In this document: positions 1 to 5,272 of the stretch, in pieces
Layout of the letters: every line of letters begins with the position of its first letter
How positions within the stretch are numbered: the first letter of the stretch is position 1
Source: Helcococcus bovis
GTDB lineage: Bacteria; Bacillota; Clostridia; Tissierellales; Peptoniphilaceae
Reading direction: 5' to 3' (one strand)
DNA length: 7,873 bases
NCBI RefSeq assembly: GCF_046035435.1
Contig: NZ_JBFNFH010000033.1
Translations under genes and position numbers: made by a program
Notes under the pieces: model-generated
Database searches by the model: none
What the model was told of the DNA's origin: nothing
What the model saw: the letters and a program-made list of their open reading frames with translations, nothing else

Positions 1-262
1 TTCTGATCCAAAGAATTCTAACTCAATTCCGGCAACGCCAACTCTACCATCAGGAAAAATAGATAATACAGATAAAGGACATTCATCAAATCAAACAAAT
101 AATTCTAATAATGACAATAAGCATAACTTAAAAGGTAAAAATCCTAAAACAGGTGATACTAATAACACAACATTATTTACAGGCTTAATGTCTCTTTCAG
201 GAACATTATTACTTCTTTTAGGCTTTAGAAAGAAAAGGCAAGAAGAAGAAGAAGAAAACTAA
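1..262 (+). CDS. C-terminal end of a sortase-anchored surface protein (NPKTG motif), 5' end outside the window
   Basis: The reading frame is open from the left edge (first full codon at 2) to TAA at 260-262, giving 86 visible residues. It starts with a Ser/Pro/Thr/Asn-rich, low-complexity stretch typical of the wall-spanning stalk of surface proteins. An NPKTGD sorting motif follows (bases 140-157), then a hydrophobic segment of about 20 residues (LFTGLMSLSGTLLLLLGF) and a basic cluster (RKKR). This is the classic cell-wall sorting signal: a sortase cleaves between Thr and Gly and joins the protein to peptidoglycan. The first motif residue is Asn rather than the usual Leu; NPxTG variants are known in clostridial relatives. 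The tail is unusual, with five consecutive Glu after the basic cluster. The ectodomain lies outside the window, so its function cannot be assigned. Confidence 0.88.
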   Translation, partial: SDPKNSNSIPATPTLPSGKIDNTDKGHSSNQTNNSNNDNKHNLKGKNPKTGDTNNTTLFTGLMSLSGTLLLLLGFRKKRQEEEEEN

Positions 263-297
263 AAAATTAAACGGAAAAAAGTAATTTAACGTAGTAA

Positions 298-436
298 TTA
301 ATAGGGGTATCCGATAAGTTTTGGGTGTGAACTTTAGAGGGCAACTACAATAACTCCGATAAATTTAGGGGGCAAAATTAAGAGATGACGAAAGTCATTC
401 CTTTAGACCCCAAATTTTCTCGGATACCCTTAATAG
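298..436. mobile_element. MITE-like 125-bp element (305-429) with terminal inverted repeats and 7-bp target duplication
   Basis: The left end at 305-325 begins GGGTATCCGA and is matched in inverted orientation at 409-429 (18 of 21 positions, the outer 10 perfect). TTAATAG occurs directly outside both ends (298-304 and 430-436), a perfect 7-bp direct repeat. Inverted ends plus a target duplication around a short non-coding core are the hallmark of a miniature inverted-repeat transposable element. The core carries a GNRA-type hairpin, ATGAC-GAAA-GTCAT (about 385-398), and an internal partial copy of the end sequence at 355-372. No transposase for these ends is in the window, and the IS256-type ends downstream differ. 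The family is not assigned. As RNA it would fold into a long hairpin and could also terminate the surface-protein gene. Confidence 0.72.
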
Positions 437-477
437 TGTAGGGATAGAAGGGTGTACTATATGTATGCCCTATCTAT

Positions 478-506
478 TTTATATTAAAAATTTTATTGGA
501 TATAAT
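478..506 (+). promoter_or_regulatory. Possible sigma-A promoter upstream of the Rep-like remnant
   Basis: A perfect TATAAT (501-506) lies 17 bp downstream of TTTATA (478-483), which matches 4 of 6 positions of the -35 consensus. It is followed by low-complexity ATAGA-rich sequence (about 505-537) and then AGAAGGA (534-540), a plausible former ribosome binding site. In DNA this AT-rich, chance matches are frequent, so the call is tentative. Confidence 0.3.
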
Positions 507-512
507 AGATAG

Positions 513-683
513 TATAGAATAGAATATAGATATAGAAGGATTAGTATACAAGTTGATAAACTAAAGAAAACTCTTAATAAATTTACTAAAAAAGAGATGA
601 ATCTAATTATAGCAATATTTAGTCAAATTTATAATATTGGAGATTGTGTAAAATTTATTAGTCAAATAATTCTATATAACTAG
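513..683 (+). pseudogene. Remnant resembling the N-terminus of a plasmid Rep_3-type replication initiator
   Basis: A frame open from 513 to TAG at 681-683 encodes QVDKLKKTLNKFTKKEMNL followed by IIAIFSQIYNIGD. This resembles the start of Rep_3/RepB plasmid initiators, where a Lys-rich 'KFTxKEMxLFFAI' helix is followed by a short Gly/Asp turn and a beta strand. No good start codon follows the AGAAGGA at 534-540; the only ATG (597) is internal to the resemblance. The frame ends after about 57 codons, against 250 or more in a real initiator. Sequence resembling an IS256-family end begins about 25 bp further on, so the gene may have been cut there. The assignment rests on pattern memory only and is weak. 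The fragment is not functional in any case. Confidence 0.3.
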
Positions 684-706
684 TATATAATTTAAAAGAT
701 GTTATC

Positions 707-749
707 GGTTATGTAAATAATTTTGTGTATCAGTCTATTACTGATTAAG
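707..749 (+). repeat. Left-end terminal inverted repeat of the IS256-like element
   Basis: This matches the complement of 1772-1814 at 31 of 43 aligned positions, including an unbroken 12-mer AATTTTGTGTAT and 9-mer CTGATTAAG. It also contains a small dyad, CAGT-N5-ACTG (731-743). It is more diverged than expected for the two ends of one active IS, which fits long decay. Confidence 0.5.
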
Positions 750-833
750 ATATATTGATATTTTTGAAAAATTAATTCTGATCAAATATTTTATTTTTCA
801 ATTTGATTGTTACATAAAATTTTAAATTTATCA
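750..833. other. Gene-free AT-rich filler inside the IS remnant
   Basis: No coding frame or recognisable transposase sequence is seen here on either strand. The only structure noted is a weak 7-bp dyad, ATCAAAT (781-787) and ATTTGAT (801-807). It is probably deletion debris. Confidence 0.4.
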
Positions 834-955
834 AATTTAATTTTCCTAATTTTAGGTATACAAAACCAAAGACACAGTCAAGGGCGAATTTTCGGCGAAG
901 CGAACCCTTGACTTTGCCTTTGGTTTTGTTTATTTTTAACAAAGAAAATTAAATT
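834..955. terminator. Large palindromic element with a strong bidirectional terminator-like hairpin (core 862-927)
   Basis: The core stem pairs 862-884 with 905-927 (AAAACCAAAG with CTTTGGTTTT, then AGTCAAGGG with CCCTTGACT) with two mismatches. It is flanked by A runs on one side and T runs on the other, so either strand gives a GC-containing stem followed by U-rich sequence. Beyond it, after 16-nt unpaired stretches on both sides, AATTTAATTTTC (834-845) is perfectly complementary to 944-955. The whole 122 bp is therefore symmetric. The transposase relic ends at about 955, just where the palindrome begins. The element could be an independent terminator or a small mobile palindrome; no target duplication was seen. 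Confidence 0.6.
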
Positions 956-1740
956 CTACCTTATTTGATGAATTATACATTTTGTATTTCTGTTTTTGGA
1001 AATACTGCTTCTATTGCTTGACTTATTTCTGGTAGATTATCACTAAAATATCTTCCAAACCTCTATCTTTCATTTGATTTAGAACCATTAGCCAATATTT
1101 AAATGTTTCATTTTCTTCAATCCACATTCCTAATATTTCCTTAAAACCATTTATGTTATATCCTAAAGCTATGTATACAGCTTTTTTGCTATTAGACAAT
1201 TTTCTCTTACATGATAGTGTATTGCATCTATGAATACAAAAGGATAAACCTTATCTAAAGGTCTATTTTGCCACTCATCAATAGTTGGTAATATTTTATT
1301 TGTAATGCTGCTTACAAGTCCTGCTTATACTCCAAAACCATATATATCTTTAATGTGTGATGAAATATCTCTTGTTGTAATACCTTTAGAATACATTGAT
1401 ATTATTTGTAATTCAATATTTGAAATATCTTTATCGTATTTTTTCAATATTTGTGGCTCAAAACTTTCATCTCTATCTCTTGATATATTTATTTCTAGTT
1501 CTCCAATGCTGGATTTAACCATTTTTTACTACTTCCATTTCTTGTATTTATTGAAAGTGGTGTTTGTCCATATTCATAATCCAAATGCTCATCAAGTTCT
1601 GCTTTTAAGATTCTTTCTATTGTTTCTCCTAGCAAGTCTTTTAATGATTCTTGTATATTTTGAGCAGTTTTTATATCATATTACTCTATTAATTGTTTTG
1701 CTAATATACTTTTTGCTGTTTTTGATCTTTTTCTTCCCAT
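951..1740 (-). pseudogene. IS256-family (Mutator-type DDE) transposase, truncated and frameshifted
   Basis: From ATG at 1740-1738 the minus strand reads MGRKRSKTAKSILAKQLIE, then a premature TAA at codon 20 (1683-1681). It resumes with SLKDLLGETIERILKAEL and LDYEYGQTP. A frameshift near 1521 leads to VKSSIGELEINISRDRDESF, QILKKYDKDIS and MYSKGITTRDIS, all diagnostic of IS256 transposases. Another stop follows after GFGV, then PFVFIDAIHYHVREN, which holds the first catalytic Asp. After further frameshifts come KKAVYIALGYNINGFKEILG and SDNLPEISQAIEAVFPKTEI, which holds the probable second catalytic Asp. Traces of CIIHQIR end at about 955. The region with the catalytic Glu and the C-terminus is absent. 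A good ribosome binding site (AGGAGG, complement of 1749-1754) remains 8 nt before the start. The gene is clearly dead. Confidence 0.9.
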
Positions 1741-1752
1741 AAAAAAATCCTC

Positions 1753-1780
1753 CTGATTAAGTTTATATTACCTTAATCAG
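1753..1780 (-). promoter_or_regulatory. Hairpin abutting the transposase ribosome binding site
   Basis: CTGATTAAG (1753-1761) and CTTAATCAG (1772-1780) form a perfect 9-bp stem with a 10-nt loop, just inside the IS end. On the transposase strand the 3' arm runs directly into AGGAGG and shares its first two bases. A transcript reading in from outside the IS would fold and partly mask the site, a common way for insertion sequences to avoid expression by read-through. The structure is seen directly; its role is inferred. Confidence 0.5.
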
Positions 1781-1814
1781 AAAGATTTTCATACACAAAA
1801 TTTATTACAGTCTC
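1772..1814 (-). repeat. Right-end terminal inverted repeat of the IS256-like element
   Basis: Read on the minus strand from 1814, this begins GAGACTGTAATAAATTTTGT and continues to CTGATTAAG. Its position just upstream of the transposase start and its inverted match to 707-749 mark it as the promoter-proximal end of the IS. Confidence 0.6.
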
Positions 1815-1839
1815 ACAACACTATTTATTGTAGAACCTA

Positions 1840-2316
1840 TTAATTAAATATTAGTGTGACAATGTAAGGCTCTTCTTTTTTTTCAAGATTTTTCCATTTA
1901 AATATTATTTTTTTATTATTTATTTCTTTATTATTAATAATATATTGTTGCAATTCACTGGAATATCCATCACGCCTCTCTGCTTCTTTTATATCTAATT
2001 TTATTTGATTATATTCTTTAAGTATATTATCATTTTCTATCTCTAATTTCCATGCATGCGTTGGATATAATTTAGGTAATATAATTTTAGTATAACTCTT
2101 TGAAGATTTTTTAACATTAAGCTCTATATTATCACCTAATCCATCATATCCAAAATTTTTTAATCCATAAGACTTATTATCTATTAAAATCACTTTATTA
2201 GGATAACCTTTTTTATCAGTTGGAAATTTATTAAAACTTTCTTTATTACAGGAAATTAATATAAATATGCAAGATATTATAACTACACTTTTTAGAATTC
2301 TATTGTATATACCCAT
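1840..2316 (-). CDS. Small secreted lipoprotein of unknown function
   Basis: This is a 158-residue protein starting at ATG 2316-2314, preceded by a strong AGGGGGAGG ribosome binding site 9 nt upstream. The N-terminus is a lipoprotein signal: basic residues (R6, K9), a hydrophobic core and an LISC lipobox with Cys23 as the lipidated residue, so the mature protein is tethered to the outer face of the membrane. The roughly 135-residue mature part is Lys/Asn/Ile-rich, has no further membrane segment and looks like alternating strands. GDNIELNV, KIILPKLYPTHAWKLEI and a final YIVTLIFN give a layout faintly like chagasin-type protease inhibitors ('LPxNPxTGYxW' then 'YxVxV'), but the NPTTG loop is absent, so this is only a suggestion. 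It lies between the IS end and its own divergent promoter (2418-2447), transcribed opposite to the operon on its right. Its 3' end stops 26 bp from the IS. Confidence 0.85.
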   Translation of the reverse strand: MGIYNRILKSVVIISCIFILISCNKESFNKFPTDKKGYPNKVILIDNKSYGLKNFGYDGLGDNIELNVKKSSKSYTKIILPKLYPTHAWKLEIENDNILKEYNQIKLDIKEAERRDGYSSELQQYIINNKEINNKKIIFKWKNLEKKEEPYIVTLIFN

Positions 2317-2321
2317 GCGTT

Positions 2322-2372
2322 TTAACCTCCCCCTAAAGAATAATAAAAATTATTATCTTTTAAGGTTAACAT
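2322..2372 (-). CDS. Putative 16-codon leader peptide upstream of the lipoprotein gene
   Basis: In the lipoprotein leader, ATG at 2372-2370 is preceded by AGAGGTG (complement of 2377-2383) at good spacing. It opens a short frame, MLTLKDNNFYYSLGGG, ending in TAA at 2324-2322. The three Gly codons and the stop are made of the AGGGGGAGG that serves as ribosome binding site for the lipoprotein 6 nt downstream, so translation of the two would be coupled or mutually exclusive. The promoter at 2418-2447 would place both on one transcript. It could be a regulatory leader peptide, a tiny secreted or signalling peptide, or a chance frame. A three-Gly end with aromatic residues is intriguing next to a LanC-like relic, but no peptide family is recognised. 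Confidence 0.4.
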   Translation of the reverse strand: MLTLKDNNFYYSLGGG

Positions 2373-2417
2373 CTTTCACCTCTTCTTTAATATTATTTTT
2401 TCTATATTATTTATGTA

Positions 2418-2447
2418 ATTATAACATATACTTTTTATATATATCAA
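2418..2447 (-). promoter_or_regulatory. Sigma-A promoter for the leader peptide and lipoprotein
   Basis: On the minus strand TTGATA (2447-2442) is separated by 18 bp from a perfect TATAAT (2423-2418). The bases before it, TGT, make an extended -10 (TGnTATAAT). The predicted start near 2411 leaves a leader of roughly 95 nt containing the small ORF. Confidence 0.7.
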
Positions 2448-2449
2448 TA

Positions 2450-2860
2450 AAGATTAATAAATTTAATATCATAAAATGTATAAAAGATGGAATATTTGGA
2501 ATATTAAATTTATTGATTATTTATGGTAAAATAAATTAAACGGATAAATACGATAAATATATTTATAAACTTATAAATAAATGTTCTAAAATATATTCCC
2601 CTTCTCCAAGTTTTTATTTTGGAAGTGCAGGATTTTTGTACACATATCTACATTTATATGAATATACGAAAGATAATAGTTTTATTGAACATGCTAAGTT
2701 ATATTACAACGATACATTAATTACATTAAAAGATAATAAATTTTACCATCCTAATTTAAAAATTAATTTAGATAATTTTTTAGAAGGAGATTATGGTATA
2801 TATTGTGTGTTAAAAATGTTTGAAGATGGAAGAGTTTTTAATATATTTCCGTTTATATAG
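2450..2860 (+). pseudogene. Decayed 3' part of a LanC-like (lanthionine cyclase family) gene
   Basis: One frame encodes KDGIFGILNLLIIYGKIN, a TAA at 2537-2539, then YIYKLINKCSKIYSPSPSFY, FGSAGFLYTYLHLYEYTKDN and, at the end, LDNFLEGDYGIYCVLKMFED, with stop TAG at 2858-2860. The alternating 'xGxxGxxYxxLxLYEYTxD' helices and the final 'FLEGxxGI' helix are the signature of LanC-type alpha-toroid cyclases, which form the thioether rings of lanthipeptides. In active enzymes a Cys-His-Gly motif provides zinc ligands where this sequence reads Tyr-Phe-Gly (2615-2623 region), so that site is lost. The 5' half of the gene is missing and the frame holds a nonsense codon. The only start-like codon after the stop is TTG at 2636, with no ribosome binding site. 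An AT-rich chance match or a non-catalytic LanC-like protein are alternatives. Confidence 0.55.
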
Positions 2861-2868
2861 GAGAAAAT

Positions 2869-3930
2869 ATGAAATTTAATAAAAAATCACAAATAAATTA
2901 TTTTAATGAAGCGCTATTATTAGCTAATTATCTATTTAATAATGATGAATCATTTGATACGGAAATATTTGATGAGAATGAAAAATATGTAATTAATAAA
3001 AAACAACTAAATTCAGAATTTAATCAATTGGAAGAATTTTTAATTAAAATTAGGAAAAAAGGTAGAAAATTAATAAAAGAAAATTCAGAATTTGAAAATT
3101 TATTTTACATTTATAAAGAAGAAAATAATCCGAATATAATGTATATGATGATTTATTCAAATTTTAAAACCAGTATATCAGAATATAATAATGATGAATT
3201 AAGTAAACTATTTAATAAAATGTTTATTTCAAACATGGAGTCTCAAGGATTTAATTATGAAGATAATAACATTATTAAATTTATTGATGAAATCAGCATT
3301 TTTAACGATAACCAAAAATATGCATTACTTAAATTTATGAATAATATAAATGGTATGTTTGATAGATTTATAGATTTTATTGAAAAATTAGAAAATATTA
3401 CTAAGGAATATATAAAAATTATAGAAGATAAACTTGTAAATTCAAATCTAGATTTTGATGAAATAATCAAATTTAAGGATTTTAACAAAATAAAGGATAC
3501 GGATGTTTATAAACAAATTAAAGAAATTGATTTAAAAATTTTTATACAGTTAAATCAATTATTTGCCTTTAGTGTGGAGGAAAAAAATAAAAAAATATTA
3601 GGAACATTCTTCTTGGGATACATTCCATTATTGAAAAAAATGCATTTAAGAGATGATCAAACTGAGGAAGATATTTATAATAAATTATGTGCTATCTCTG
3701 ATGAAAAACGATTTGAACTATTAAATATTTTATCTAATGGTAAAAAATATGGTAAAGAGTTATCTGATTTACTTGGAATAAGTACTGGTACTGTAAGTCA
3801 TCACATAACAAATTTAATGGAAAATAATTTAATTAATTCAGAAATAGATGGTAAAAAAATATATTACACAATTAATAAAAAAGCCATAAATAGTATAATT
3901 AAATTTTTGCAAGAAATGAGTGAGAGGTAG
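2869..3930 (+). CDS. Probable transcriptional regulator with C-terminal ArsR-type winged helix
   Basis: This is a 353-residue soluble protein. The start at 2869 is set by AGGAGA (2859-2864) 4 nt upstream, overlapping the stop of the LanC-like relic. Residues 270-345 form an ArsR-like winged helix-turn-helix: LCAISDEKRFELLNIL, then KYGKELSDLLGISTGTVSHH (recognition helix about 305-318), then a wing with DGKKIYYTI. The first 265 residues are Lys/Asn/Glu-rich, mostly helical, without cysteines or obvious metal ligands, and match no domain I can name. ArsR proteins are usually about 100 residues, so this is a long sensor or oligomerisation arm with a DNA-binding tail, as in several unstudied Firmicutes regulators. 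It is very likely co-transcribed with the TraX-family gene 3 nt downstream and may control it, its own operon, or the lost LanC-type locus. No effector can be inferred. Confidence 0.85.
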   Translation: MKFNKKSQINYFNEALLLANYLFNNDESFDTEIFDENEKYVINKKQLNSEFNQLEEFLIKIRKKGRKLIKENSEFENLFYIYKEENNPNIMYMMIYSNFKTSISEYNNDELSKLFNKMFISNMESQGFNYEDNNIIKFIDEISIFNDNQKYALLKFMNNINGMFDRFIDFIEKLENITKEYIKIIEDKLVNSNLDFDEIIKFKDFNKIKDTDVYKQIKEIDLKIFIQLNQLFAFSVEEKNKKILGTFFLGYIPLLKKMHLRDDQTEEDIYNKLCAISDEKRFELLNILSNGKKYGKELSDLLGISTGTVSHHITNLMENNLINSEIDGKKIYYTINKKAINSIIKFLQEMSER

Positions 3931-3933
3931 TAT

Positions 3934-4818
3934 ATGACAGCATTTACTATAAAGCTAATAGCTATAATTGCTATGATAATAGATCATGTTGGAGCGTATT
4001 TTCAATTAAGTGGAAGTGAGATAGTTCCATTTCAATATGCTTTTTTAATGAGAAGTATAGGAAGGCTTGCATTACCTATATTTTCATTTTTCTTAGTTGA
4101 AGGATATTTAAAAACAAAAAATTTAAAAAAATATATTGATAGATTACATGTGTTTGCATTAATATCACAAATTCCATTTGTGTTTTTATTTACTCAAGAA
4201 AATTATATATTTGGAGGAATTGCTTCAAATTATTTTACATTTTCATACAAGTTTAAATATTTAATTTTCATTGTATTCATAATTTTTGCATATTGGAAGT
4301 ACATTTGTGATGGAAAATTTAAAACTTCATTATTTTTAATTTTATTTTCCTATTTAATAGTTCCATTAAGATTAGAATATAATGGATATATACTACTTTC
4401 TACAGATAATTTAAATATTATGTACGAATTAGGAATTTCTCTGATTTTTATGAGATTGATAAGTGTTATTGAAAAATATTTTGAAAATAAAAAATATAAA
4501 AAAATAATAGTTCCACTTATTGTGACAATTGTTAGTGTATATTTTATTGGAAAAGTTGCAAATTATAACTACAATGCAATAATGATGATTATGTTTATAT
4601 TTTTACTTAGAAATGATAAAATTAGACAACTTTTATTTATTGCTTTATGGGGAGTTTTTGCATATTCTGGAAGTTTACAGCTTGCTATATTTGCAGTATT
4701 ATCAGTATTATTTATATATTTATATAATCATAAAAGAGGAATATCGGTTAAATACTTATTTTATATAATTTATCCGCTTCATATAGTGTTGATATCTTTG
4801 GTTAAAATTTTTATATAA
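3934..4818 (+). CDS. TraX-family integral membrane protein (putative acyltransferase)
   Basis: This 294-residue polytopic membrane protein has roughly ten hydrophobic segments (about 5-22, 36-56, 70-88, 107-122, 130-146, 163-179, 190-205, 212-226, 231-264 and 272-292). The TraX signature is clear: LIAIIAMIIDHVGA at the N-terminus with Asp17-His18, then RSIGRLALPIFSFFLVEGY (40-58), KKYIDRL and ALISQIPF, and near the end YIIYPLHIVLI (277-287), a 'YPLH' also shared with acyltransferase-3 proteins. The founding member acetylates F-pilin; chromosomal homologues in Firmicutes are common but mostly uncharacterised, and transfer of an acyl group to an exported substrate is the best guess. The start ATG has GAGAGG (3922-3927) overlapping the end of the regulator gene, so translation is probably coupled. 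No terminator follows; the periodic array begins 39 bp after the stop. Confidence 0.85.
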   Translation: MTAFTIKLIAIIAMIIDHVGAYFQLSGSEIVPFQYAFLMRSIGRLALPIFSFFLVEGYLKTKNLKKYIDRLHVFALISQIPFVFLFTQENYIFGGIASNYFTFSYKFKYLIFIVFIIFAYWKYICDGKFKTSLFLILFSYLIVPLRLEYNGYILLSTDNLNIMYELGISLIFMRLISVIEKYFENKKYKKIIVPLIVTIVSVYFIGKVANYNYNAIMMIMFIFLLRNDKIRQLLFIALWGVFAYSGSLQLAIFAVLSVLFIYLYNHKRGISVKYLFYIIYPLHIVLISLVKIFI

Positions 4819-4857
4819 ATAAAATTTATAGTAAATTAAAATTGGGGTAATGTTTTT

Positions 4858-5272
4858 TCATACTTTTTAAAATAAATTTTAATATAGGTATGAGATGATT
4901 TTATGATTTTTATATTTTATTCATACATAATTGTGGAGTTTTATTGTTCAGTATGAACTGTTTTTATAGTTTTGGTAAATTTATCATACTTTTTATTTAG
5001 TACATCTATTTAGGTATTATCAAATACTGAATTTTCAGATATATTTATCATACCTATTTGTTGGTATATGTGTATGAGTATGAAGATTTTTGGAAAATAG
5101 AAAATTTTATTCATACTTTTAGGATGAGAATCTGGTATAAGTATGAAAATTAAAGAATATTACAAAAAATCATTCATACTTTTTAGACGGCGAGCTGACA
5201 TAAGTATGAATATTGAAACATTTGTAAAATTTATGATCATACTTGTTACTAAATATTTTAATACATGTATGA
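4858..5272. repeat. Seven-unit periodic array of 36-bp inverted repeats, TCATAC-N24-GTATGA, every 63 bp
   Basis: Units lie at 4858-4893, 4921-4956, 4984-5019, 5048-5083, 5111-5146, 5174-5209 and 5237-5272. Every unit is exactly 36 bp, beginning TCATAC and ending GTATGA (unit 3 ends GTATTA). Start-to-start spacing is 63 bp except 64 between units 3 and 4. Linkers between units are 27 bp (one of 28). Inner 24-mers and linkers are not conserved, apart from a tendency to TTTTT after the left half-site and ATAA/ATAG before the right one. Units 5 and 6 share about 15 of 24 inner positions. The dyad often extends: TTCATACTT with AAGTATGAA in unit 5, ATTCATACTT with AAGTATGAAT in unit 6, ATCATAC with GTATGAT in unit 7. 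The stretch between the TraX-family gene and the leuS hairpin holds nothing else and no gene. A multi-site protein-binding platform or a string of RNA hairpins are the main possibilities. Confidence 0.9.

Larger units (their letters stand above)
707..1814 (-). mobile_element. Decayed IS256-family insertion sequence, internally deleted
   Basis: Reading inward, the right end (1814 to 1772) and left end (707 to 749) align without gaps over 43 bp at about 31 positions. The shared blocks are TGTAA, AATTTTGTGTAT and CTGATTAAG. Between them lies an IS256/Mutator-type transposase relic on the minus strand starting at 1740. The ends enclose about 1.1 kb, shorter than typical IS256 elements (about 1.3-1.4 kb). 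The missing length corresponds to the transposase C-terminal third, replaced by AT-rich DNA and a palindromic element (834-955). No direct repeat of 8-9 bp was found outside the two ends, so they may come from different copies, or the target duplication has been lost. Confidence 0.6.

Noticed and set aside
686..748. Frameshifted continuation of the Rep-like fragment (YNLKDVIGYVNNFVYQSITD)
   Set aside because: The DNA under most of this reading (707-749) matches the complement of the IS256 right end at 1772-1814, so it is better explained as an IS end than as Rep coding sequence.
1305..1742. Plus-strand hydrophobic ORF of 145 codons
   Set aside because: It is the antisense shadow of the IS256 transposase relic, whose minus-strand frames carry clear family motifs; no ribosome binding site.
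2267..2539. Plus-strand ORF of 90 codons
   Set aside because: Its first half is antisense to the lipoprotein gene, leader and promoter. Only its last part, from about 2450, has meaning, as part of the LanC-like relic.
2636..2860. Independent small gene starting at TTG
   Set aside because: It has no ribosome binding site, and the same frame continues upstream with matching family sequence to the stop at 2537-2539. It is treated as part of a pseudogene.
4241..4250. Extra TTCATAC half-site inside the TraX-family gene
   Set aside because: It has no partner at the 36-bp spacing and is not in phase with the array. A 6-mer of this composition is expected by chance.
4858..5272. CRISPR array (36-bp units, 27-bp gaps, regular period)
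   Set aside because: Only the 6-8 bp half-sites recur. Neither the 36-bp nor the 27-bp segments are conserved as repeats, and no cas gene is present.
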